Of a DNA stretch of 64,000 nucleotides, positions 1 to 7,832 are shown piece after piece. The translations under genes were made by a program, and so were the position numbers. The DNA comes from Candidatus Thorarchaeota archaeon (GTDB lineage Archaea > Asgardarchaeota > Thorarchaeia > Thorarchaeales > Thorarchaeaceae), in assembly GCA_020348985.1 (NCBI GenBank), contig CP070761.1:2781509-2845508 (forward strand). Reading direction: 5' to 3'. Every line of letters begins with the position of its first letter. Within the stretch, counting starts at the first letter, position 1. The notes under the pieces are model-generated. The model was given only the letters and a program-made list of their open reading frames with translations, was not told the DNA's origin and ran no database searches.

Positions 1-288
1 AGCGCTTCCCATTCCTGCAAACTGGCGCATGGTCCAAATCTTGCCCCTGAACATATTGGGCTGTACACCGCGCGTGTACGGGAATTGACTGGGAAAGCCC
101 AAGTCTTTCAAGTAATCGAAGTCGGGTATATCCGTAGGAGTGTAAAGCCTGGCAACGGGTCGACTCGAAGTTGTAAGAAACTCGTCTCGAAACTCGGGAT
201 GGGTCTCTTCATGGGGCGCAAGTACATCTTGCTCCCATTTTTCCTTTGCAGCTTCGATTTCCTTGAGCTTGGATTTATCATCGCTCAC
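1..288 (-). CDS. Methylmalonyl-CoA mutase large subunit, N-terminal part (cut by window edge)
   Basis: The minus strand is open from a GTG at 288 down to base 1 (96 codons). It carries the family's N-terminal signature: a helix with KEKWEQDVL, then ARLYTPTDIPDFDYLKDLGF, then FPYTRGVQPNMFRGKIWTMR, which forms part of the acyl-CoA binding entrance of the B12-dependent mutase barrel. The enzyme interconverts methylmalonyl-CoA and succinyl-CoA with adenosylcobalamin. A GGAG ribosome site lies about 9 bases before the GTG, and a TATA-like ACTTTATATC sits at 345-335 on this strand. A cobalamin adenosyltransferase lies 3 kb away, which fits B12 use. The rest of the protein and the small subunit or B12 domain are outside the window. 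Confidence 0.9.
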   Translation of the reverse strand, partial: MSDDKSKLKEIEAAKEKWEQDVLAPHEETHPEFRDEFLTTSSRPVARLYTPTDIPDFDYLKDLGFPSQFPYTRGVQPNMFRGKIWTMRQFAGMGSA

Positions 289-597
289 TAGAAGACGCTC
301 CTGCTCAGTATAACGTGGCCTTGCCTGCGCGAATGATATAAAGTGTTCTGAGTCTGCAGGATGGTCGTTTAGCAAGGAATAGGACAAGATGGTTTGTCGG
401 TTGCCCGGGCTCGCTTTTGCTCTTCTGCATTAGAACGCAGCTAGGGGCTTTCTAGGTGCGTATTGCAGAGAACCTGTTCTGAGTAGTCTGTCGATAGTAA
501 GAGATTTCACGGCATGTTAGAATCAGCAGATGCGGATATTCATTAAGGGCTAGTTTCCACCAGGCTCAACATCCATCTCTGCAGCAGACTGGATCAC
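289..597. promoter_or_regulatory. Intergenic region with mutase promoter
   Basis: This 309-base gap holds the promoter of the mutase gene: a TATA-like element at 335-345 read on the minus strand, about 50 bases before the GTG start. The remainder shows no convincing gene, RNA or repeat. Confidence 0.4.
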
Positions 598-1992
598 TTA
601 CGGGAGTGTGGCACCAAGTATCACAATGATGGATACGGTTAGCTGATATACGGTTGCATTCGGGAAAGCAGTGTATTGAAGAGCCCAGACGAACATGCCG
701 GAGTCATCGCCGATTGTTGAGTATCCCCCGCCTGCCGTGGGTTTATCTCGGTCGATATTATGAAAAGTCACTCCAATCGCACTGGTGCGTTGAGCATCAT
801 CAAGAGCCCTGAAACTCTCAATATCCATCTGAGTGAAACCTACCGTAGCCTCAAGCACATATGGACATCCGCCCCAGTTGACAATGGTTGATTGTACGCT
901 CAATGAGTTTTGCATCCCGCCTGGCGCTGATGGAACTTCGAACGCGCCAAATAACCATTCGTTAAGATACACCGTCAAACCTCCAGAAGGTGACTCATAG
1001 AGGATTATATCCGCGTCGTCCTCTCCCTGCTCAATGTAGGATTGAGACAGAAGCGGAAGAAGTGCGATAAGAAGTATAACGGCTATCACAACTGCCTGCC
1101 GCTGCTGTTTCAATCCGACACGCGCCTTCTTGAGCTTCCCCGCCATGGCCGCCTGTAATTCATGTGTGGAATGACTTTGCATTTGCTCCCCTGAAAGGTC
1201 TTCAAGATTCCAACGTTCATGATTCCGTCTGTAAGCCAGGACTGACCCTAAGTATGACAACAAAGAAACTACAAGCAAAATGAAAACAGGCATGAGGAGT
1301 GCTGCCATGTCTGTGACTAGACCAACTCTCATAGCCATCTCTTGAGGACTCAAGAAATGATGACCAGATAATATGATTGCGAGGAATCGAAACAGATGAT
1401 ATGGTGTAAACAAGGACGTTTCACCATGTAACACCTGCCATGGAGTGAATCCGAAAACCAGACCGATGACAACAAACACTGTACTACCAATCCCGGTCGC
1501 AAAACGCCAGTCATCCACCATGAGTGCAGCAAACGCAGCAATAGAGCACATGACCCATGACACTGGCAGTACTGCCGTGATGACACTTGGGAGGTACACG
1601 AGAAGGCTGCCACTCCCTGCTTGGGGAAACATGAGGGGAGTTGTGCTAAGAGCAACAACTGTCATGATGATCAAAAAGACTGTTGTCATTAGGAATAAGA
1701 GAAGCAATCTGGAGATAAGTGGGAGAACCCGTGACTCCCCCTCATGGCTAAGTCTTGCATGAGCATGTGGAGTGGTCAACAACAACGCTGCGCACAAAGA
1801 AAACAGAACTCCAGTAAAGAACGTCGTCGCGACAAGATTGATGACGAAATAAGCCGCTCCAAATGCATCTCTTGGTTCCAAGTTTGGCAGCTGCATCGAA
1901 ACAATGGACACAATTATAGAAACTGTCAACCATAGCGCAAACTCATTCCTCGAAAGCGGCCAAGAGCCAGCGGAACGTTGCCATCGTACCAA
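598..1992 (-). CDS. Polytopic membrane protein of unknown function (ABC-2 permease-like layout)
   Basis: 464 residues. The N-terminal 250 residues contain about six hydrophobic segments, for example around LWLTVSIIVSIVSM, LISRLLLLFLMTTVFLIIM and GIGSTVFVVIGLVFGF. A charged cytosolic loop (HERWNLEDLSGEQMQ to ARVGLKQQRQ) follows, then a further membrane segment (AVVIAVILLIALLPLL), a roughly 120-residue external domain and a final hydrophobic tail (VYQLTVSIIVILGATLP). The layout resembles ABC-2 type permeases, but no ATPase gene is adjacent and I recognise no family motif. The first codon is TTG directly after a GGTGAGGAG stretch. A TATA-like ATTTAAAAG lies at 2028-2036 on this strand. Function unknown. 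Confidence 0.65.
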   Translation of the reverse strand: MVRWQRSAGSWPLSRNEFALWLTVSIIVSIVSMQLPNLEPRDAFGAAYFVINLVATTFFTGVLFSLCAALLLTTPHAHARLSHEGESRVLPLISRLLLLFLMTTVFLIIMTVVALSTTPLMFPQAGSGSLLVYLPSVITAVLPVSWVMCSIAAFAALMVDDWRFATGIGSTVFVVIGLVFGFTPWQVLHGETSLFTPYHLFRFLAIILSGHHFLSPQEMAMRVGLVTDMAALLMPVFILLVVSLLSYLGSVLAYRRNHERWNLEDLSGEQMQSHSTHELQAAMAGKLKKARVGLKQQRQAVVIAVILLIALLPLLSQSYIEQGEDDADIILYESPSGGLTVYLNEWLFGAFEVPSAPGGMQNSLSVQSTIVNWGGCPYVLEATVGFTQMDIESFRALDDAQRTSAIGVTFHNIDRDKPTAGGGYSTIGDDSGMFVWALQYTAFPNATVYQLTVSIIVILGATLP

Positions 1993-2027
1993 CTCCTCAC
2001 CCCATCACTTGAGCATTCCAGACTTTA

Positions 2028-2036
2028 CTTTTAAAT
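2028..2036 (-). promoter_or_regulatory. TATA box for the 598-1992 membrane protein
   Basis: Read on the minus strand the bases are ATTTAAAAG, an archaeal TATA element centred about 40 bases before the TTG start at 1992. Confidence 0.4.
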
Positions 2037-2065
2037 GCGCTTCGACATGTGTCCGAATAAAAGAT

Positions 2066-2087
2066 AGGGGGTCTCGAGAAAGCCCCT
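2066..2087 (-). terminator. Hairpin terminator candidate after the secreted protein
   Basis: AGGGG at 2066-2070 pairs with CCCCT at 2083-2087. On the minus strand the hairpin is followed by the T-rich ATCTTTTATT. It lies about 25 bases beyond the stop of the gene at 2112-2738. Confidence 0.4.
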
Positions 2088-2111
2088 CTGGCAAGCTTCC
2101 CTCTTTTCAAC

Positions 2112-2738
2112 CTATTCCGGAGAGCTCGATGTCCAGATGATCCCGTTGACATCTAGAAGAGCCGGATCCGAATGGTCCGAACTAGCTGTCACTCTTACGT
2201 CTCTTTGGTTGTAGTTCATGTATACTTTTAGACCGACCGCGAAGTAGTAGGTGTAGCCATTGAGAAGATTGTATGTGAAGGCTTCGACTTCACTATCACT
2301 AAACTCAGCCTCTACATCATCCCACTCCCAACTTGTGAAATCGTCCCACCAAGCTACATGTTCCTCTAGTTTAACGAAGTCAGAAGAATATAGTCGAAAC
2401 ACAACGTAGATTGTTACTTTAGCATTATATGCGGTTTGTAACCTGTAATCTATGTCCCATGATGCTGACATATACCAAGTTGGTGTCCAAGTCTCACTCA
2501 TTTCCATGGACCCCGCTACCCAAGCCGCGGACCAAGTTCCAGCCCAATAATAATAAGGCCAAGGAAGAGCATCTACTTTGATTTCGCATTCTCCGTTACT
2601 TGAAGTCGCATCGACCACAGCAAAGTTGCCGGGTTGGTCTTCGTCAGCTGCTGCATATGGTGCCGAGTCCGAACCTGCCCAAGCAGACACCTCCGCCACA
2701 TCCATACCTATAACAAGAAGAACCAAGAGGGGAATCAA
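2112..2738 (-). CDS. Small secreted protein of unknown function, rich in Trp and Tyr
   Basis: 208 residues. The N-terminus is a signal peptide: in-frame codons just upstream of the TTG at 2738 read YKRRK, followed by the hydrophobic LVLIPLLVLLVIGM, with a likely cleavage after AEVSA. The true start may therefore lie up to about 40 bases further upstream, but no in-frame ATG, GTG or TTG is present there, only ATT and ATC codons. The mature part is acidic and very rich in aromatic residues (WPYYYWAGTWSAAWVAG, VAWWDDFTSWEWDD) with alternating polar positions, suggesting an all-beta extracellular domain. I recognise no family. A hairpin terminator candidate follows the gene. Confidence 0.6.
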   Translation of the reverse strand: MIPLLVLLVIGMDVAEVSAWAGSDSAPYAAADEDQPGNFAVVDATSSNGECEIKVDALPWPYYYWAGTWSAAWVAGSMEMSETWTPTWYMSASWDIDYRLQTAYNAKVTIYVVFRLYSSDFVKLEEHVAWWDDFTSWEWDDVEAEFSDSEVEAFTYNLLNGYTYYFAVGLKVYMNYNQRDVRVTASSDHSDPALLDVNGIIWTSSSPE

Positions 2739-3114
2739 AACTAGTTTTCTTCTTTTGTAGATGATGGTTTCCTCAATTCTCGCGGAATCTGAACCATGGA
2801 GTAATTGCTTGTACGGTGTACATAATGTATCACATTCGGCTCGAAAACATGGTTTCCTTATCGATTTCGATGCTTTCCCTCAAACTGAGGCGGCGGTTTT
2901 GGTAATGACATTGAATTATCCGTAGATTGGGCTCACGTATTCATACCACTTGCGTTTCTTCCGCTTCGTCCTTAGATATTCATCAATATACGCGACTCTG
3001 AAATCATAAAGTTCACCCGGGTGAACTTTTCGGTCGAAAGCTCAATCAGGCGTTTATACACACCATATCCTACATCTAGAGTGTTCTGAATACTGCCATC
3101 GTTTTTGGACAACA
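2739..3114. other. Intergenic region with a perfect 22-bp palindrome and a possible decayed reading frame
   Basis: The region holds a perfect palindrome at 3008-3029 (half-site AAAGTTCACCC). On the minus strand a protein-like stretch is open from 3041 to a TAA at 2916 (41 codons, ending in a basic KRKKRKWYEYVSPIYG). It has no start codon, and a second open stretch in another frame precedes it. It may be the remnant of a small gene. Confidence 0.3.
3008..3029. repeat. Perfect 22-bp palindrome
   Basis: The half-site AAAGTTCACCC is followed directly by its exact reverse complement, with no spacer. There is no T-run on either side, so an operator or protein-binding site is more likely than a terminator. 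It lies 86 bases past the end of the cobalamin adenosyltransferase gene. Confidence 0.6.
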
Positions 3115-3678
3115 CTAGAACTCGAAGCCTTTGCGTGCCATCACATCATCGGTCGAGAAGTAGTGTTTGACTTCCTTCATCTCGGTAACAAGGTCCGCCG
3201 CATCTATGACCTCCTGACTCGCATAACGCCCAGTCATAATCAATTCGACATTTGGGGGACGAATTTCAAGCAAATCCAACTGATCCTCCAGGGAAATGAG
3301 ATTCCACTCAACTGCCACGTTGATTTCATCAAGAATAAGGACATCACAACTCTGATTCTCTAATGCATCCCTTGCCATTTGTAGACCATTCTGGGCCATT
3401 TTTATGTCGACTGGGTCAGGATGCTCTTTGTCCACGAATGTCTCTCGTCCCACAGGCACGATCTCAAAGTTGGAGATGCTTTCAACAGCTCCGAACTCCC
3501 CGTAGTTCACATCTTCAACGCCGTCACGTACTGCAACCTTGGATTTCATGAAGCAAATCATCAGCACTTTGAGACCGTGGCCTGCGGCACGCAATCCCGC
3601 GCCTAGAGCGCAAGTAGTCTTGCCTTTGCCATGTCCCGTGTAGACCTGGATTCTTCCTTGCTTTGGCGTCTCTGGCAT
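3115..3678 (-). CDS. cobO: Cob(I)yrinic acid a,c-diamide adenosyltransferase (CobO/BtuR type)
   Basis: 187 residues, the usual length for this family. The P-loop GHGKGKTT is at residues 15-22, close to the N-terminus as in CobA/CobO, followed by ALGAGLRAAGHGLKVLMICFMK. Later come DVLILDEINVAVEWNLI (the Walker B-like strand) and NVELIMTGRYASQEVIDAADLVTEM, the family's typical C-terminal motif. The enzyme transfers the adenosyl group of ATP to cob(I)alamin to make coenzyme B12. It lies 10 bases downstream of the flavoprotein gene on the same strand. A flavoprotein could supply the reduction of cobalamin, which is inference. The B12-dependent mutase at the window edge is a plausible consumer. 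Confidence 0.92.
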   Translation of the reverse strand: MPETPKQGRIQVYTGHGKGKTTCALGAGLRAAGHGLKVLMICFMKSKVAVRDGVEDVNYGEFGAVESISNFEIVPVGRETFVDKEHPDPVDIKMAQNGLQMARDALENQSCDVLILDEINVAVEWNLISLEDQLDLLEIRPPNVELIMTGRYASQEVIDAADLVTEMKEVKHYFSTDDVMARKGFEF

Positions 3679-3687
3679 GTAACATTG

Positions 3688-4332
3688 TCACTCCGACTTG
3701 AGAGAGCTAGCGATCTCAGCAACTCGCTTACCAACTCTTCGACTACTGGCGATTGCCATTTCGTCTTTCTTCGGAGACCGCCACTGCCCATCATCTGTCT
3801 GTAGACTACCTCCACCAAAGAATCCGTCAGTGACGGGATCGCCCACAGCACCCACAACAATCATTCCCTGTGTCAGGGCATACCTGTTGAGCAGGTCTAT
3901 AACCGGTTCTTGACCACCCAAGCGCAGTCCTGCATACGTGATTGCTCCGAATACCTTGTCCTTGAGTTCCTGGTCCTGCATCTTCATGGGTCTTGACCGA
4001 TCAATGAGGTTCTTCAAGATTCCAGGGACAGATGTGAAGTAAGACGGCGCAGCAATAATGATTCCGTCAGCCTTTCGCAGCACTTCCTCAATCTTCCTCA
4101 TGTCATCTTCATCACTCTCTGGGCAAGGGTCTCTTCGTACGCAGGCATCACATCCCGTGCACGGTCGAATTTCGTACTCACTCACATCCAGAAGGAGCGT
4201 CGTATCTGACTCCGAATCTTCAGTTGGCAGAATCTCAGCTGCCGATTCCAATGCTTGCTGTAGGAGAAATCGCGTGCTCGATCTTTCCTTCTTGGGTGAA
4301 CCACATATGCCGACAACCAGCATCCTTTTCAC
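3688..4332 (-). CDS. Iron-sulfur flavoprotein (NADPH-dependent FMN reductase family)
   Basis: 214 residues with a flavodoxin-like fold. The N-terminal strand VVGICGSPKKERSSTRFL is the FMN phosphate-binding loop. A compact cluster motif C58-x2-C61-x2-C64-x5-C70 (CTGCDACVRRDPC) matches the [4Fe-4S] motif of archaeal iron-sulfur flavoproteins. GIIIAAPSYFTSVPGILKNLIDRS is the second flavin-contacting loop. Such proteins carry electrons between ferredoxin and small acceptors. The gene ends 9 bases before cobO starts, so the two probably form one transcript, and a role in reducing cob(II)alamin for CobO is an attractive but unproven inference. Confidence 0.85.
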   Translation of the reverse strand: MKRMLVVGICGSPKKERSSTRFLLQQALESAAEILPTEDSESDTTLLLDVSEYEIRPCTGCDACVRRDPCPESDEDDMRKIEEVLRKADGIIIAAPSYFTSVPGILKNLIDRSRPMKMQDQELKDKVFGAITYAGLRLGGQEPVIDLLNRYALTQGMIVVGAVGDPVTDGFFGGGSLQTDDGQWRSPKKDEMAIASSRRVGKRVAEIASSLKSE

Positions 4333-4374
4333 GCAAACCGGAGCAGGTTGTGGGCGGCATTTAGCAGTTTTGAT

Positions 4375-5115
4375 TCAATTGGAGAGGGCCTCGTTGAGTG
4401 TGTAGGCCATCTCACTTGCCAACTTTATCGCAGTCATATTGCTGCTGTCGCTCTGTGCTGCAACAACTACGGCAAGCGTGTTGATTCGAAAAACCTGAAG
4501 GATGTGGTCCTTCACGTGTATTCTGGTCGGCACGATATCCATGGCAACCCCTACCCCGCCTTCCAAAACAACGCGCTCAACCTGGGGAATATATGCCTCG
4601 GGCAGATTACCGCGTATCATCCGACCACTTACGTCTAGAACCCCTGCATAGGCGACCTCTGGATTCTCCATCACCCAATTGACAAGCCCTTCAATTACCT
4701 CGATCACATCTTCGTTAGGCCTCGTGAGGTCGAGTTCCACGTATCGGGCCACCAAAGCATCAATATCACCTAGTGAAGTCAAATCACCATTCCAGAAATT
4801 AATCACATCACCCATTGATTTGATAATGGCCTTCCCCAATGAGAGCATCCTCGAGCTCAACACGGTCTTGTTTTCGTCCTTGCTGGCCAGGAGAATTACT
4901 GCGAAAGACTCGAAGAACATGTAAGCCCAAAGACCATCCTCGGTCTCCATCGTGTATACTTGCTCAACCGAAGTGCTGTCACGTGAGTGGAAGAGACTGC
5001 CACATGCTCGAATGTGAGAGGGAAGTGGGGGGTACTCAGAGTCCAAGTTTTCTTCAAACGACCTTCCGTAGAGTGTGCTCCATTCATTCCCTGCGAGATA
5101 GGCGCGAAGAATCAT
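4375..5115 (-). CDS. Longin/roadblock-like two-domain protein
   Basis: 246 residues. The N-terminal ~125 residues alternate strands and a helix (LWAYMFFESFAVILLASKDENKTVLSSRMLSLGKAIIKSM), like a longin/SNARE-like fold. The C-terminal ~100 residues read VAYAGVLDVSGRMIRG, then VGVAMDIVPTRIHVKDHILQVFRIN, LAVVVAAQSD and a final helix AIKLASEMAYTLNEAL. This strand-strand-helix pattern is typical of roadblock/LC7 proteins, which act as partners of small GTPases. Asgard genomes are rich in both folds, and two Rab-like GTPases are present in this window. The assignment rests on pattern only; a structure prediction would settle it. The gene is divergent from the wHTH gene at 5248. Confidence 0.6.
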   Translation of the reverse strand: MILRAYLAGNEWSTLYGRSFEENLDSEYPPLPSHIRACGSLFHSRDSTSVEQVYTMETEDGLWAYMFFESFAVILLASKDENKTVLSSRMLSLGKAIIKSMGDVINFWNGDLTSLGDIDALVARYVELDLTRPNEDVIEVIEGLVNWVMENPEVAYAGVLDVSGRMIRGNLPEAYIPQVERVVLEGGVGVAMDIVPTRIHVKDHILQVFRINTLAVVVAAQSDSSNMTAIKLASEMAYTLNEALSN

Positions 5116-5207
5116 TTTTGCTCCCGGCTAAGATTGACCAGACAAGAAATGGACGACTTAAGAGTTGCTGGTCCAGACATTAGCTTTCGACACGTGCTTC
5201 ACTGGCC

Positions 5208-5213
5208 TTATAT
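5208..5213 (+). promoter_or_regulatory. TATA box for the wHTH gene at 5248
   Basis: The bases TTATAT lie about 35-40 bases before the GTG at 5248, which would give a short leader and supports GTG 5248 over the longer in-frame starts. Confidence 0.35.
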
Positions 5214-5247
5214 GCCAATGTGTGCGCAGAGCTCGTGGTGCACTAGC

Positions 5248-5559
5248 GTGTCCGAGAAGAAGAAGAAAAGGGAGCATTTGAAACGCACCAGATACGACAT
5301 ATACGCAGAATTAATTCGCGTGATTTACATCTACGGTCATTGCCCATTGACACGCGCAGCCAGATCAACCAACATGCCGGTTGATCGAGCTAAAGAGTCC
5401 ATAACTGAGTTGGTGGAGAGAGGACTCCTAGAGGAAGAAGATGATGACGGCCGGAAAGTGTACATTGTCTCAGTGAGAGGTCATCAGTATCTTGAGCTCT
5501 ACAAGAGGATGGCAGGTCTGGTAGGCATTCCCATTCCAGATCCAATAATTGGCATGTAG
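5248..5559 (+). CDS. Small winged-helix DNA-binding protein
   Basis: 103 residues from the GTG at 5248. The frame is open further upstream (to 4987), but that part overlaps the divergent gene and is not protein-like. The N-terminus SEKKKKREHLKRTRYDIYAELIRVI is basic and helical. A wHTH follows (CPLTRAARSTNMPVDRAKESITELVERGLLEE) with a two-strand wing (DDDGRKVYIVSVRGHQYLELYKRM). This is the layout of archaeal single-domain SSo10a/HTH_45-like regulators. Its target is unknown. It may regulate the adjacent divergent longin/roadblock-like gene or the bactofilin-like gene downstream. Confidence 0.7.
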   Translation: MSEKKKKREHLKRTRYDIYAELIRVIYIYGHCPLTRAARSTNMPVDRAKESITELVERGLLEEEDDDGRKVYIVSVRGHQYLELYKRMAGLVGIPIPDPIIGM

Positions 5560-5620
5560 AAGACCAGTTGGGATTGCCAAATGACTAGTCACATCTTGTG
5601 ACCCTAAATTGTGGTTCCGC

Positions 5621-5629
5621 TTTAAATAG
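5621..5629 (+). promoter_or_regulatory. TATA box for the bactofilin-like gene
   Basis: TTTAAATAG is preceded by a C/G-rich BRE-like GTTCCGC. It lies about 35-43 bases before the ATG at 5664. Confidence 0.45.
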
Positions 5630-5663
5630 CAAATCTCCTCGGTTTTAATCAGAAAGAAATCAG

Positions 5664-6932
5664 TTGATGATAATGGCAGAACATGAGAATCAACAATCTG
5701 ACAGTCCTAAATTCAAGAATCAGGATCGCGTTGAGGTGACAAGTGTCAGCGGCGACCTGGTAATAGAAGACTGTAGGACATTGAATCCGTCGGAAGGAGA
5801 CACCATCACAGTGTCAGGCACTGTGAGAATCCGAGGCGATTTACTCATCAGGGGGTCTCTGAAGGCTCACGGCCTAAAGGCAAGGGGCAGAGAAATCATC
5901 ATCGAAGGAGACCTCGTGGTCGAGAATTCTGTAATAGTTGACAAAGGTAAACTTGAAGTCCATGGAAACCTGAAAGCAACGGAAGTCAGTGCGGACTCGG
6001 CAATCACGGTAATGAAGGATCTTGACTGTGAAGTCGCCAAGGCAGGGGGTTCTCTGAAGGTAGTTGGCAATACAACAGCTCAGAGGCTGTCTGCTGGAGG
6101 TTCAGTCAAAATCGAGGGGGACGCCAAGGTCAATAGGATCAGCTCCGGCGGCTCAATTAGTGTCGGAGGCCGGATTGAATGTGACGAATTCAGTGTCGGT
6201 GGTGCAGGCAAAGTAAGCCACGGAATGATTAGGAAAGTGGACGTGGGTGGCAGTTTCAAGGCCTCTGGAGCGGTCCAGGTGGAAGAGATTGACGTTGGCG
6301 GTGCGGCCAAAGTGGGTCCAGGTTCAAATGTCGAACAAGTAGATGTGGGAGGCTCGTACAAGGCCGAGGGTGATCAGACATTTGGTTCAATCGATGTAGG
6401 GGGTGCCGTGAAGATTGACGGAAACGCAAGTGGAAGATCGATTGATGTTGGTGGTTCCGTGAGTATCAGCGGGGATCTCACGCTAACAGAGGATATCGAC
6501 GTAGGGGGTAAAGTCACTGTTGATGGCAACCTCAAAGTAAGCAAGAAAATCAAGGTTGGTGGCACGGTCGAGGTCGGCGGCAGAATTGACACCTATAGGA
6601 TAGTCGTAGGCGGCAGAGTTGAAGCCAAATACATCTATGCTGAAGATGGCTTCAGAGTTGGTCGCAATTCGGACGTCAGAGGTTTTGTTGAGTCGAAGAA
6701 CATTCTCATTCGAGAGCGTGCCAGGGTCGAGAGTGTTTATGGAGACGATATAAGAATCGAAGAACGTGCCAGGGTCAAGAGCATCTACGGCAGAGCAATC
6801 TACATCGAACGTGATGCTGTAATCGAAGGCGATGTTCTGTATACTGAAAGCCTAGAGGGTGAGAAAGGAGTTACCTTCAGGAGTGAGCCCAGAAAGGTTG
6901 ACTCATTGCCGCCACCAGACCAGTTGAACTGA
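5664..6932 (+). CDS. Bactofilin-like polymer-forming beta-helix protein with long repeat array
   Basis: 422 residues. From about residue 60 to 400 nearly the whole protein consists of short strands separated by turns, with the recurring unit 'VDVGGSVKxxG' (VDVGGSFKASGAV, IDVGGAAKVGPG, VDVGGSYKAEGD, IDVGGAVKIDGN, IDVGGSVSISGD). Gly-Gly falls at a fixed place, as in right-handed beta-solenoids of the bactofilin/polymer-forming cytoskeletal family. The last part (RVESVYGDDIRIEERARVKSIYGRAIYIERDAVIEGDVLY) is the most bactofilin-like. There is no signal peptide or membrane segment, so it is probably cytosolic. It is longer than typical bacterial bactofilins, whose core is about 110 residues. Two further in-frame ATGs lie within the first four codons (MMIMAEH). 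Confidence 0.75.
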   Translation: MMIMAEHENQQSDSPKFKNQDRVEVTSVSGDLVIEDCRTLNPSEGDTITVSGTVRIRGDLLIRGSLKAHGLKARGREIIIEGDLVVENSVIVDKGKLEVHGNLKATEVSADSAITVMKDLDCEVAKAGGSLKVVGNTTAQRLSAGGSVKIEGDAKVNRISSGGSISVGGRIECDEFSVGGAGKVSHGMIRKVDVGGSFKASGAVQVEEIDVGGAAKVGPGSNVEQVDVGGSYKAEGDQTFGSIDVGGAVKIDGNASGRSIDVGGSVSISGDLTLTEDIDVGGKVTVDGNLKVSKKIKVGGTVEVGGRIDTYRIVVGGRVEAKYIYAEDGFRVGRNSDVRGFVESKNILIRERARVESVYGDDIRIEERARVKSIYGRAIYIERDAVIEGDVLYTESLEGEKGVTFRSEPRKVDSLPPPDQLN

Positions 6933-6981
6933 TGCGTTTTGACTAGGATGAGCAGCCATACGAAGGCGGCTCATCCGGCTT

Positions 6982-7776
6982 CTAGCCGACCTCTCCTTTT
7001 GCTAGTATCAAGATACGACGTGCACATTCGGATGTGTAGGGGCGTTTGTCAAAATCTCCGAATTCTTCCAGTACTTCGAAACCTGCTGTCTTCAGAAGTG
7101 AGTCGGCCTCATGATTGTATAGCACCGATGCTCCTGACAGAAGCTCTATTTTGTCGGTCTCCTTCCCCGATTGCTCTGGATATTCGATTGTGAAACGGAG
7201 TTTGAGTTCTATTATCTGATTGACCGAATCAACTCGCATCTCTCCAAACCGGGTCACAACACGTCCATCAGACATTCTTGCGGGAGGATCTTCGAAAGTG
7301 CCATGATCAACTAGGGCTCCACCTGGAAAGAGGTCCAAAATGAATAGCCCATTATCCTGCAAATGCCTATGAACACAACCAAGTACTGACAATTGCTCAG
7401 CAGTTGTCAGGGCATGTCCGAAAGAAGAGGGGATGAGTATCAACGGGAACTCGATCCCAAGCTCAAAGTTTCTCATATCTCCCTCAATCAGTGAAATCCT
7501 ATCTGCCTCAATCTCTGGAAGTGCTCCAAGGTACTTTCGAGCCACATTGAGCATTGCTTCAGACGACTCTATTCCATACACATCATAGCCGGCCTTTGAG
7601 AGCGCGATTGCTACCCTTCCAGCTCCAGATGCCAAATCAAGAATAGGAGAACCCAGTTTTTCGGCGTATTCCAAATAGAGTGGTATGTCTTCATTGCTGG
7701 CAAAGAGATTGTAGAACTCAGCGGCCTCTTCGTAGCCCTTTCTAAGATGAGCGAATGGGTCTGAGCTTCCTTTCAA
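6982..7776 (-). CDS. Class I SAM-dependent methyltransferase
   Basis: 264 residues from a TTG at 7776, with GAGG about 9 bases upstream. Motif I is ILDLASGAGRVAIALSKAG, and the acidic end of strand 2 is VYGIESSEAM. The motif III region is ISLIEGDMRNFELGIEFPLILIPSSFGHALT, and motif IV follows in NGLFILDLFPGG. The C-terminal half is a beta sheet plus helix (IEYPEQSGKETDKIELLSG, LLKTAGFEVLEEFGDFDKRPY), as in ubiquinone/Cypemycin-type small-molecule methyltransferases. The substrate cannot be read from the sequence. It lies 56 bases after fwdA on the same strand and could be co-transcribed with it. Confidence 0.8.
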   Translation of the reverse strand: MKGSSDPFAHLRKGYEEAAEFYNLFASNEDIPLYLEYAEKLGSPILDLASGAGRVAIALSKAGYDVYGIESSEAMLNVARKYLGALPEIEADRISLIEGDMRNFELGIEFPLILIPSSFGHALTTAEQLSVLGCVHRHLQDNGLFILDLFPGGALVDHGTFEDPPARMSDGRVVTRFGEMRVDSVNQIIELKLRFTIEYPEQSGKETDKIELLSGASVLYNHEADSLLKTAGFEVLEEFGDFDKRPYTSECARRILILAKGEVG

Positions 7777-7832
7777 GTGTAGTGTCCTCTGCCTTGGTAA
7801 GTGAGACTTTCATTTGAAAGGTTTGGCTTGTT

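Noticed and set aside
85-291. Plus-strand open frame of 68 codons
   Set aside because: It lies over the minus-strand mutase start, which has clear homology; the plus frame is its shadow.
3008-3029. Palindrome as a transcription terminator
   Set aside because: There is no T-rich stretch on either side.
6060-6620. DNA tandem repeat or satellite
   Set aside because: The periodicity follows codons of the beta-solenoid protein and is not an exact DNA repeat.
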